In this document: piece after piece, positions 38,617 to 45,158 of the stretch
Numbering within the stretch: position 1 is the stretch's first letter
Layout: every line of letters begins with the position of its first letter
Virus record (IMG/VR): IMGVR_UViG_3300046692_000605
Span: 1-45,548 of that record
Direction: 5' to 3' (one strand)
Length of the DNA stretch: 45,548 bases
Source: a virus
Made by a program: the position numbers and the translations under genes
Notes under the pieces: generated by a model
The model's database searches: none
What the model was told of the DNA's origin: nothing
Seen by the model: the letters and a program-made list of their open reading frames with translations, nothing else

Positions 38617-39219
38617 ATGGACATCTTCAACTACCACCCGAAGACCGGCGAGTTTCTGGGCGCCGGCGTTGCCGAGCCGAACCCTCTGGAACCGGACGAC
38701 CCGCTGGTGCCGGGCTACGCGACCACCGTGGCCCCGCCGCAGGCAGAGGAACGCCGCGCGCCGGTCTACCGCAACGCCGGGGGACTGCCGCCCCAGAACT
38801 GGCCGGAGGGTTCCTGGTCGCTGGTGCCAGACTACCGCGCCGTGCCGCTGTTCCGCACAGCCGACGGTTCCGCGTTCGGGCTGGGCGACGAGTACAGCGG
38901 GCTGGGCGATCTGCCGGCTTTTTTGACGGATGAGGCTCGGCCCGGTCCTGCCTATAAATGGGTGGCCGACGAATGGGTGCTGGACGAGCAGCTGGAGACG
39001 CAGCAACTCACCGCGCAGGCGCTCGCGCAGCGTGATGCGCTCCTGGCCGAGGCCGACCAGTTGATCGCGCCGCTGATGGATGGCTTCGTGCTGGACGAAC
39101 TCACGCCGGAGGAAGAGATCCGCCTGAAGGCGCTGAGCCAGTACCGCAAGGCGCTGCGCGCGGTGAACGGCCAGGCTGGCTTCCCGCGCACCATCAACTG
39201 GCCGGTGAAGCCCGCGTAG
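38617..39219 (+). CDS. Tail fibre assembly chaperone
   Basis: 200 residues. It begins FNYHPKTGEFLGAGVAEPNP, has WSLVPDYRAVPLFRTADGSA, and the helical C-terminus LAQRDALLAEADQLIAPLMD leading to RLKALSQYRKALRAVNGQAG and FPRTINWPVKP, all typical of Caudovirales fibre assembly proteins. It follows the collar fibre by 8 nt and should assist its folding or trimerisation. Confidence 0.9.
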   Translation: MDIFNYHPKTGEFLGAGVAEPNPLEPDDPLVPGYATTVAPPQAEERRAPVYRNAGGLPPQNWPEGSWSLVPDYRAVPLFRTADGSAFGLGDEYSGLGDLPAFLTDEARPGPAYKWVADEWVLDEQLETQQLTAQALAQRDALLAEADQLIAPLMDGFVLDELTPEEEIRLKALSQYRKALRAVNGQAGFPRTINWPVKPA

Positions 39220-39240
39220 CACCCGCCGCGTTCTGTACCG

Positions 39241-39266
39241 GCCGCCTTCGGGCGGCTTCTTCATTT
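39241..39266 (+). terminator. Intrinsic terminator after the fibre chaperone gene
   Basis: GCCGCC-TTCG-GGCGGC (39241-39256), a UUCG-capped 6-bp stem, then TTCTTCATTTT. The next genes lie in the same direction, so it is likely partial or antiterminated. Confidence 0.7.
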
Positions 39267-39279
39267 TCAGGGGTTCACC

Positions 39280-39681
39280 ATGACGATCGGTATGTCCACC
39301 GCCCTGCGCAACTCGCGCCTTGACGCAATTACCACGGCCGCCGGCGCCAGCGCGAAGCTGCGGCTATACACGGGCACTCGACCGGCAACCGGCGCGGCGA
39401 TCACTTCGCAGACGCTTCTGGCCGAAATGACCTGCGGCGCGACGTTCGCGCCGGCGGCTTCCGGCGGCGTGCTGACCCTCAATGCCATCACCGGGGACTC
39501 GTCGGCGGACGCCAGCGGCACGGCCACGTGGGCCCGCCTCCTGAAATCCGACGGCACGACCCACGTGCTCGACATGGACGTCGGGACCAGCGGCTCCGAC
39601 TTCAACATGAACTCGAACGTGATCTCGGCCGGCGCGGCGGTCAGCATCACTTCGGCCACGCTGACGGAAGCGAACGCGTAA
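39280..39681 (+). CDS. Hypothetical virion-associated beta-rich protein (133 aa)
   Basis: 133 residues from the ATG at 39280 (AGGGG upstream). It begins STALRNSRLDAITTAAGASA and KLRLYTGTRPATGAAI, followed by Ala/Thr/Ser-rich strands. This is a small beta-sandwich-looking protein type common near siphophage fibre genes, without a defined function that I know of. It is possibly a tail-surface component. Confidence 0.7.
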   Translation: MTIGMSTALRNSRLDAITTAAGASAKLRLYTGTRPATGAAITSQTLLAEMTCGATFAPAASGGVLTLNAITGDSSADASGTATWARLLKSDGTTHVLDMDVGTSGSDFNMNSNVISAGAAVSITSATLTEANA

Positions 39682-39702
39682 CCATCCACGGGGAGGGCGG
39701 CT

Positions 39703-41400
39703 GTGACAACTGTTGTCCTCACGACCGGCACCACCTGGACGGTCCCGGCCGACTGGGTATCTGCTGGCAGCGTGGTCGAGACTACTGCCGCGAGCGGCGG
39801 CGGAGATTCCCAAGGGAACAATAACGGCGCCGGTGGCGGCGGTGGCGCCTATTCCTCGATCGCGAACGTCAGCCTGACGCCCGGTCAAGTCGTGCAGATC
39901 CGCTTCGGCGCGGCCGGCGTAGCGGGCGGCCCGTCCGCGACGGCCACGGCTGGCGGCGACACGTGGTTCAACGGCACGACGCTCGCAGGCTCTTCGTGCG
40001 GCGCGAAAGGTGGCGGCCCGGCCTCGTCGAACACACCAGGTGCCGGCGGCGCGGCGGCCAGCGGCGTCGGTACTACCAAGTTCTCGGGCGGTGCTGGCGG
40101 GACTGGTGCGGGTGGCCGTGGCGGTGGTGGCGGCGGCGCGGCGCACTCCGGCGGCAACGGCACGGCGGGCGCCAACGCATCGGGCACCACCGGTGGAGCT
40201 GGCGGTGCCAGTGGTTCGACCGCCGGCGGCGCGGGCGGAACGGCCTCGGCGGCCGGCCAGGCCGGGACAGCGAATACGAACGGTGGCTCGGGCGGTGGGG
40301 GCGGTGGTGGCACTGGCTTTGCCGACGGCGGGGCGGGCGGTCTGCCAGGCGGTGGCGGCGGGGGGATGGGCGGCGGCGCCTCCACCAACCTCGCAGGCGC
40401 GGGCGCCGGTGGCCAGATCCGTATCACCTACACCCCGGCGGCGAGCGCTACCGGGACGATCGCCGCGACACTCGGTGGCGCCACGGCGGCGCTGACCGGC
40501 AGCCTGCAGTTTGCCGGCACTGTTTCGCGCACGCTGGGATCCGTAACGCTGGCAGCTACCGGCGGGCAGTCGTTCGCGGGTTCCGTTGCAGGAACACTGG
40601 GCAGCGTCACGGCTTCGGTGTCGGGTGGGCAGACCTTCAGCGGCTCGATCGGCGCCGCGCTGGCCGGCGTGAGTTCGGCGATTGCCGGCATGCAGGCTGT
40701 CTCGGGCGCGGTGTCTGCCGCGGTGGGCGGCGTCTCGGCAGCCGTTGCCGGCACGCAGACGCTGGCCGGATCGATCGCTGCGACGCTGGCAGGCGCCGCC
40801 GGCGCGCTGGCCGGCAGCCAGACGCACAGCGGAACCGTGGCGGCGAGTCTGGGACCGCTGACCGCCTCCCTGTCCGGAATCGTCCTCGACGGGGCGGGCG
40901 GCGTCATTGCCGCAACGCTGGCGCCGGCCACCGCCTCGTTCGCTGGCCAGCAGACCCTCGCCGGCACCCTCGCGGCGGCGCTGGGCGGCTTCGCGCCGGC
41001 TATCAGCGTGTCGCAGACGTTCGCCGGCACCCTGTCGACCACGCTTGCGCCGGCGGCGGCGAACTTCACCGGCCTGGCGGCAGACGGCCTTGCCGGCGTG
41101 CTGGCCTCGACCCTGGGCGCGACGGTGGCCAGCATCACCGGGCGCCAGACATTCAGCGGGTCGATAGCAGGCATGCTTGCGCCGGCCACGATGCAGGCCA
41201 GCGGGGTGGTGGCCACCGACAACGTCGAGCCCGCCGATCCGGCGGTGGTGGTCGTGCCGGCCGAGCGGCGGGTGGCCAAAGTGCCCGCAGAGAGTCGCCT
41301 GTACGTGGTGCCAGCAGAATCCCGCGCAGCGGCCGTGGCAGCTGAGCCGCGCGCCGCGCGCGTCGAGCATGAAACGAGAGGACTGGAGATACCAGGATGA
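39703..41400 (+). CDS. Glycine-rich tail-surface protein with 21-residue repeats
   Basis: 565 residues from a GTG with GGGAGG upstream. The N-terminal part (VVLTTGTTWTVPADWVSAGS) resembles a phage glycine-rich domain. Residues 40-240 are extremely Gly/Ala-rich with runs of Gly. Residues about 251-501 hold twelve units of about 21 residues (G-T-x-A-x-T-L-G-x-V-T-A-x-x-x-G-x-Q-T-F-x pattern). The last 48 residues contain five 9-residue units of the type VPAESRxxx. It is likely a repetitive virion adhesin or spike stem; the function is inferred from location after the fibre genes. The stop overlaps the next start (ATGA). Confidence 0.82.
   Translation: MTTVVLTTGTTWTVPADWVSAGSVVETTAASGGGDSQGNNNGAGGGGGAYSSIANVSLTPGQVVQIRFGAAGVAGGPSATATAGGDTWFNGTTLAGSSCGAKGGGPASSNTPGAGGAAASGVGTTKFSGGAGGTGAGGRGGGGGGAAHSGGNGTAGANASGTTGGAGGASGSTAGGAGGTASAAGQAGTANTNGGSGGGGGGGTGFADGGAGGLPGGGGGGMGGGASTNLAGAGAGGQIRITYTPAASATGTIAATLGGATAALTGSLQFAGTVSRTLGSVTLAATGGQSFAGSVAGTLGSVTASVSGGQTFSGSIGAALAGVSSAIAGMQAVSGAVSAAVGGVSAAVAGTQTLAGSIAATLAGAAGALAGSQTHSGTVAASLGPLTASLSGIVLDGAGGVIAATLAPATASFAGQQTLAGTLAAALGGFAPAISVSQTFAGTLSTTLAPAAANFTGLAADGLAGVLASTLGATVASITGRQTFSGSIAGMLAPATMQASGVVATDNVEPADPAVVVVPAERRVAKVPAESRLYVVPAESRAAAVAAEPRAARVEHETRGLEIPG
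40453..41206 (+). repeat. Twelve-unit 21-codon repeat
   Basis: About 63-bp units encoding G(T/S)(V/I)AATLG-like modules. Most are exactly 21 codons, two are about 23. DNA identity is lower than protein periodicity, which suggests an old repeat kept by selection on structure. Confidence 0.75.
41254..41388 (+). repeat. Five-unit 9-codon repeat (VPAE-R)
   Basis: Consecutive units begin VPAERR, VPAESR, VPAESR, VAAEPR and VEHETR, each nine codons long, at the C-terminus of the glycine-rich protein. Confidence 0.8.
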
Positions 41401-41696
41401 CCACAGCATTCCCGCCGAAGGACCCGGCCGCCGTCCTCGACTACCAGGTGGACTGGTCGGCATGGCTCGCGGAAGGCGAGACGATCAACGAGGGAGCCGT
41501 CGCCATCGCCGCGCCAGGGCTCACCGTGAACCCGGCCGGCAAGACCACCGCGGTGTCCGGCGGAAAGGTGACTTTCTGGCTGGGCGGCGGTGTGGCCGAG
41601 ACGTTCTGCGACGTGTCCTGCCAGGTCACGACTTCCGCCGGCCGAACGGACCGACGAACGATACCCCTGCGCGTCGGCGCGCGCTCGATCACCTAG
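41397..41696 (+). CDS. Small phage structural protein coupled to the repeat protein (99 aa)
   Basis: 99 residues: FPPKDPAAVLDYQVDWSAWL and AEGETINEGAVAIAAPGLTV, then strands ending RTIPLRVGARSI. This recurrent small phage protein has an Ig-like or beta-sandwich character and is often coupled to a VPAESR-tailed protein. The ATG overlaps the upstream stop. It is probably a virion surface or adaptor component. Confidence 0.75.
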   Translation: MTTAFPPKDPAAVLDYQVDWSAWLAEGETINEGAVAIAAPGLTVNPAGKTTAVSGGKVTFWLGGGVAETFCDVSCQVTTSAGRTDRRTIPLRVGARSIT

Positions 41697-41720
41697 CCAC
41701 CTTCGGGTGGTTTTCTCTTT
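41697..41720 (+). terminator. Intrinsic terminator before the lysis cassette
   Basis: CCACC-TTCG-GGTGG (41697-41710) followed by TTTTCTCTTTT. Placed between structural and lysis genes. Confidence 0.75.
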
Positions 41721-41733
41721 TCTGGAGTGCGCG

Positions 41734-42267
41734 ATGGACAGGCAGCTTTTCAAAATGGCGGCGGGCCTGCCGCAGGCGATGGCTGACCGCTGGTGGCCGC
41801 ACGTCAGCGCGGCGTGGCAGGAATTCGACATCCAGACGGTGGAGCGGCAGGCGGCATGGCTTGCCCAGGTCGGCCACGAGTCCGGCGGATTCATCTACAC
41901 GCGCGAGCTGTGGGGCCCAACGCCCGCGCAGGTCCGATACGAGGGTCGTGCCGATCTGGGGAACACGCAGTCGGGTGACGGCAAGCGCTTCATGGGTCGA
42001 GGGCTGATCCAGATCACCGGCCGCGCCAACTACCGCGAGTGCGGGACCGCCCTCGGCATCGACCTTGAAGCCAACCCGCTGCTGCTGCAGGGCGACGCGC
42101 TGGCGGCGCGCTCGGCGAGCTGGTTCTGGCAGAAGAAGAACCTGAACGCGCTGGCCGATGCCGGCGAGTTCGTGCTGCTCACCCGCCGGATCAACGGCGG
42201 CACCAACGGCCTGGCCGACCGGCAGCAGCGTTGGGATCGCGCGAGGCGCGCATTGGGAGTCGTGTGA
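41734..42267 (+). CDS. Endolysin, glycoside hydrolase family 19 type
   Basis: 177 residues from the ATG at 41734 (GGAG). Motifs of GH19 endolysins: the catalytic Glu49 in GHESGGFIYTRE (second acid likely Glu58), MGRGLIQITGRANYRECGTA, and FVLLTRRINGGTNGLADRQQ. It cleaves the glycan strands of peptidoglycan. No signal sequence is seen, so release depends on the holin. It overlaps the holin-like gene (TGATG). Confidence 0.92.
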   Translation: MDRQLFKMAAGLPQAMADRWWPHVSAAWQEFDIQTVERQAAWLAQVGHESGGFIYTRELWGPTPAQVRYEGRADLGNTQSGDGKRFMGRGLIQITGRANYRECGTALGIDLEANPLLLQGDALAARSASWFWQKKNLNALADAGEFVLLTRRINGGTNGLADRQQRWDRARRALGVV

Positions 42268-42497
42268 TGAAGATCGTCGAGAACTGGAACAAGTTGTGGA
42301 AGAGCACCACAGTGCTGCTGTCGGCGCTTCTTGCCATGCTGGCCGCCGCGCAGGCGGTGCTGCCATCCGTGCAGGCGGCCATCGAGCCCAAGCTCTTCGC
42401 GCAGATCTCGCTGGTGCTGGCCGTGCTGATCGGCGCGCTGCGCTATATCGCCCAGCCATCCCTGAAGACGGACGAAGAGCCGACTGACAAACCGTGA
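42267..42497 (+). CDS. Holin candidate (76 aa, two membrane helices)
   Basis: 76 residues: a basic N-terminus (MKIVENWNKLWKSTT), helix one VLLSALLAMLAAAQAVLP, helix two FAQISLVLAVLIGALRYI, and a charged tail. Two-helix small proteins directly after endolysin genes are typical class II holins. Holin function is strongly suggested by position. Confidence 0.75.
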   Translation: MKIVENWNKLWKSTTVLLSALLAMLAAAQAVLPSVQAAIEPKLFAQISLVLAVLIGALRYIAQPSLKTDEEPTDKP

Positions 42498-42532
42498 TCT
42501 GCCAGCAGAGCAGCTCGCACAACGGAGCCGTG

Positions 42533-42871
42533 ATGGACCTCACAACGATGAATGTGCCGGGGGGCACGGGCGGGGCGCTTGGCTTCATTGTGGCCGCTAT
42601 CGGTGGCGCAATCTGGTTCATCCGCAGCGCGTGGCGCAAGGATCGAGTGGAGGGCGCTCAGAGCCAGGCGGAGATCGACATCATTGCGCGCCTGTCCGAG
42701 CAGTTGGATAAGGCCAATGCGCGCGAGGCTCTGGCAAACCAGCGCGCTGACCTGGCCTACAAAGAGCGCAACGAGGCCTTCGCCGTGATCGGCGAGTTGA
42801 AGGCCAAAATCGGCGGCCTGGAAGCTCAGGTGCAGGCGCTGCGGGAGAAACTCGATGGCAAGGCTACGTGA
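42533..42871 (+). CDS. Single-pass membrane coiled-coil protein of the lysis cassette
   Basis: 112 residues from the ATG at 42533 (GGAG, 5 nt); a GTG at 42494 is less likely. One membrane helix (GGALGFIVAAIGGAIWFIRS) is followed by a long coiled coil (IIARLSEQLDKANAREALAN and onward). Its orientation suggests a cytoplasmic or periplasmic coil. It might be an antiholin or second holin, or part of spanin-like function; undecided. Confidence 0.65.
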   Translation: MDLTTMNVPGGTGGALGFIVAAIGGAIWFIRSAWRKDRVEGAQSQAEIDIIARLSEQLDKANAREALANQRADLAYKERNEAFAVIGELKAKIGGLEAQVQALREKLDGKAT

Positions 42872-43286
42872 TTGGCTGGCGCGGTACCGGACGAAGTTCA
42901 TCCTGATCGCGCACAGGATAGAGGCGGTGGCCGTCCTGATCCTGCTCCTGGGTGGTGGCATGGGAATCGGCTATTGGGCCTGCGTCTGGCAGTACCGTGA
43001 CCTGATGGCGCAGCAGCGCGAGGACCATCAGGCCGAAATCGGCCGGCTGCAGCACGCCTACACCCAGACGCTCCAGGCGCTGACGCCAAAGGTGACGGCA
43101 GCCGCCAGCGCGTCGGCGCAGGCGGCGGAGGCCTCGGTCGAGGCGGCCAAGTCCGTGAAGCGCGCCACGCGGCCAACCCCCGCTGCCGCGCCGGCGGCGC
43201 CTCGGGCGCTGTCTGAGGCGGAGCGGCAGGACGTCAACCGTGACATTGAGGCAGCAAACCGGAAGGTGAGGGAGGCGCGAAAGTGA
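42855..43286 (+). CDS. Rz-like inner-membrane spanin candidate (first pair)
   Basis: 143 residues with one N-terminal membrane helix (EAVAVLILLLGGGMGIGYWA), a coiled-coil segment (QREDHQAEIGRLQHAYTQTL) and a Pro/Ala-rich linker (TRPTPAAAPAAPRALS), then a final helix. This is i-spanin architecture. GGGAG precedes the ATG. The next gene encodes a small lipoprotein and overlaps by GTGA, as expected for a separated spanin pair. Confidence 0.6.
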   Translation: MARLRDWLARYRTKFILIAHRIEAVAVLILLLGGGMGIGYWACVWQYRDLMAQQREDHQAEIGRLQHAYTQTLQALTPKVTAAASASAQAAEASVEAAKSVKRATRPTPAAAPAAPRALSEAERQDVNRDIEAANRKVREARK

Positions 43287-43465
43287 AAGCCATCATGCTC
43301 TGCTTGATGCTGGCCGGCTGCGCAGCTCCGCCGATGCCGGCCGCGCCCGCGCCGCGCGACTGCCCGACGCTGCCCACCCTGAAGCCCGGCGCCGGCCGCG
43401 CCGACATGCTCGACCACATCCGGGTCACCGCCGACCTCTACGCGCGCTGCGCGGCCACGCCATGA
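43283..43465 (+). CDS. Rz1-like lipoprotein candidate (first pair)
   Basis: 60 residues from a GTG with GGAGG. A signal peptide with lipobox LAGC is followed by a Pro/Ala-rich mature part (CAAPPMPAAPAPRDCPTLP), as in outer-membrane o-spanins. Its stop overlaps the next i-spanin-like start (ATGA). Confidence 0.65.
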   Translation: MKAIMLCLMLAGCAAPPMPAAPAPRDCPTLPTLKPGAGRADMLDHIRVTADLYARCAATP

Positions 43466-43860
43466 TCCCGCTCGTTGCAGCTCGGGCTGCCGTGGCGGCG
43501 GTGCCATGGCGGGCGATCGGGGTCGCGCTGCTGGCCGCTGGCATCTTCGCCGCCGGCTGGGCCGCCAACGGCTGGCGCAAGGACGCGGAGATCGACCGCA
43601 TGAAGACGGTCAGCGCTCAGGCGGATCTGGCTAGTGCCAACCAGGCGCTCGGTGATCTGCGCACCGCCAGCGCCACCATCCGCGAGAAAGCCGACGAGTT
43701 CGCCGGCATCCAAACGACCCTCGGCGCCAAGCTCGACGCCATTCGGAAGGACCTGAAGAATGCTCCGAAGCTGCCTGCTGATTGCCGCCCTGACGCTGGC
43801 CGGGTGCGCCTCATGTCCGACGCCGTCGACGCGGCCAAGCAAGCCGCCGCCGCTCGATAG
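43462..43860 (+). CDS. Rz-like inner-membrane spanin (second pair)
   Basis: 132 residues. The N-terminal membrane helix (WRAIGVALLAAGIFAAGWAA) is followed by NGWRKDAEIDRMKTVSAQAD, a periplasmic coil, then RKDLKNAPKLPADCRPDAGR, a recurrent pattern of Rz-like proteins in this phage group. The o-spanin gene is embedded out of frame in its 3' part, a hallmark of Rz/Rz1. Confidence 0.82.
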   Translation: MIPLVAARAAVAAVPWRAIGVALLAAGIFAAGWAANGWRKDAEIDRMKTVSAQADLASANQALGDLRTASATIREKADEFAGIQTTLGAKLDAIRKDLKNAPKLPADCRPDAGRVRLMSDAVDAAKQAAAAR

Positions 43861-44008
43861 CGCGCTGGCCGCGCCGTGCACGGTCCCGGATTCGCCGGCC
43901 GTTGCCGACTATGACGCTTGGCAGGAATGGGTGATGAAGGATCTGCTGGGCGCGCTGGGCGAGTGTGCCGCGCGGCATCGGAAGACAGTGGAGGCGTGGC
44001 CGGGCTGA
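43760..44008 (+). CDS. Rz1-like outer-membrane lipoprotein (second pair)
   Basis: 82 residues in the +1 frame relative to the Rz-like gene, overlapping its last 101 nt. Lipobox LAGC with the mature start CASCPTPSTRPSKPPPLDSA, Pro-rich as usual. GAAGGACCT precedes the ATG. It would link with the inner spanin to fuse membranes at lysis. Confidence 0.82.
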   Translation: MLRSCLLIAALTLAGCASCPTPSTRPSKPPPLDSALAAPCTVPDSPAVADYDAWQEWVMKDLLGALGECAARHRKTVEAWPG

Positions 44009-44010
44009 CG

Positions 44011-44232
44011 CTACCGCTTGACCGTCTCCGGCGGCACCGCGCCGGATCGCTTCACAGCATCAAGCACGACCTCCACTAGCACCATGCCGTCGATGTCCAC
44101 TTCGTACAGCGTGCGACCACACATCGGGCAGGGCGCCTTTGTCGGAACCGTCTCGCCCCGTAGTCCAAGGTGGAACTCCGAGATTTCCACGGTCGTGCCG
44201 CAGATGCACTCGACCTCATCGATGACGTTCAT
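44011..44232 (-). CDS. Small zinc-ribbon protein (73 aa)
   Basis: 73 residues with CIC near the N-terminus and CPMC about 24 residues later, followed by GRTLYEVDIDGMVLVEVVLD. GGGGAA stands before the ATG. It is convergent with the lysis genes and so in the accessory right end. The 272 nt between 44233 and 44504 hold no supported gene. Confidence 0.65.
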   Translation of the reverse strand: MNVIDEVECICGTTVEISEFHLGLRGETVPTKAPCPMCGRTLYEVDIDGMVLVEVVLDAVKRSGAVPPETVKR

Positions 44233-44504
44233 GGTCTTCCCCTTGCAGCGTTGCGCTGCGTTGAGGATAGTCCTTGCACGACATGCGCGAATCGCCCGAA
44301 AGGGCCAGAAGATATTGGACCGTCAGATGCTGAACTGAGGGCATTCCCGTTTTCCGGCCAGACTACTTCATGACCTGGCCAGCCCGGCGCGGACCAACGC
44401 GCCGTATTTGCTGATCTAGCGCCCTCGGCGTCCCGCCGCCACGCGCGCGGCGCTGGCCGGCAGAGTATTGGGCCAGGCCGCCGCCGAATCGTGCGGCATG
44501 GGCC

Positions 44505-44723
44505 TTAGCCCTTAACGTCGCGCGGGTCATGGCCGAAGGAATTCCGCTCGCGGATCTGGCCGTCCCGGCCATGAATCAGCAGCTCGACCTTGTCGCGCTG
44601 GGCGCGCTCGGTGCCGGCCTTGATTGCTTCTTCCTGAGTTTCGTAGGTGGTGCGCTTGCCGCCGCCGGCCGCCTCGACTGCCCAGCCATCGCCCGCCGGC
44701 ACCACGTGAATGTCCGCTGCCAT
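44505..44723 (-). CDS. DUF2188-like protein (72 aa)
   Basis: 72 residues matching the DUF2188 pattern: IHVVPAGDGWAVEAAGGGKR, TYETQEEAIKAGTERAQRDK, VELLIHGRDGQIRERNSFGH, DPRD. AGGAG lies 7 nt before the ATG. Such proteins are widespread in bacteria and their phages, but no function is established to my knowledge. Confidence 0.85.
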   Translation of the reverse strand: MAADIHVVPAGDGWAVEAAGGGKRTTYETQEEAIKAGTERAQRDKVELLIHGRDGQIRERNSFGHDPRDVKG

Positions 44724-44861
44724 GATCGTCTCCTGAGTTGGTCAGGACAGTCTGGCGCCGACGCGGACAGAGCGGGTATCCGGCGCGGTCCTACAGAAAG
44801 CTGGATCATCCGATGGGCGAACCGGGCACAATAACGGTCAGCCCACAATAGGGAGACCGCC

Positions 44862-45086
44862 ATGCCCGACATGTCGCGGGACGAGAAGGATATTGCTCAG
44901 TCGGATCGGCGCCTTGCGGAAGGTCGAGTACTCATTCGGCGGCAAATAGGCATTATTCGAGACTTGCGAGCAGCCTTCCAGCCGGACGAAGCGGCGATAA
45001 AGCTGCTTCAAGCTCTACGGAAGGCTGTGACTACCGACCGGGCGCACCGTGCACGTCTCCGTGCACGCGTGGAGCAGCCAGATTGA
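44862..45086 (+). CDS. Small helical accessory protein (74 aa)
   Basis: 74 residues, strongly charged helices (DEKDIAQSDRRLAEGRVLIR; ALRKAVTTDRAHRARLRARV). GGGAGA precedes the ATG at 44862. It is followed by its own terminator and divergent from the DUF2188 gene, so it forms an independent unit in the manner of a moron. Function unknown. Confidence 0.65.
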   Translation: MPDMSRDEKDIAQSDRRLAEGRVLIRRQIGIIRDLRAAFQPDEAAIKLLQALRKAVTTDRAHRARLRARVEQPD

Positions 45087-45098
45087 TCAGGGAATCGC

Positions 45099-45126
45099 CG
45101 CCGCTGGCAGCGGCGTCACTTTTTTC
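45099..45126 (+). terminator. Intrinsic terminator of the 44862-45086 gene
   Basis: 7-bp stem CGCCGCT/AGCGGCG (45099-45105 with 45109-45115), a 3-nt loop, then TCACTTTTTT. Confidence 0.75.
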
Positions 45127-45158
45127 GCGCTGATCGAAGAAATTTAGTATTTCGGCCC

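Noticed and set aside
39963-41345. A second plus-strand frame within the repeat protein gene
   Set aside because: Extremely Arg-rich with many Cys and Trp, typical of an out-of-frame reading of GGC/GCG-rich DNA; the GTG-started frame has the strong ribosome site and protein repeats.
39364-41463. A 699-codon minus-strand open frame opposite the repeat protein
   Set aside because: Composition mirrors the glycine/alanine-rich plus-strand gene, there is no ribosome site, and no domain is recognisable.
44363-44530. Possible 55-codon minus-strand gene after the DUF2188 gene
   Set aside because: No Shine-Dalgarno, Arg/Gly/Ala-rich shadow-like composition, and it overlaps the DUF2188 C-terminus out of frame.
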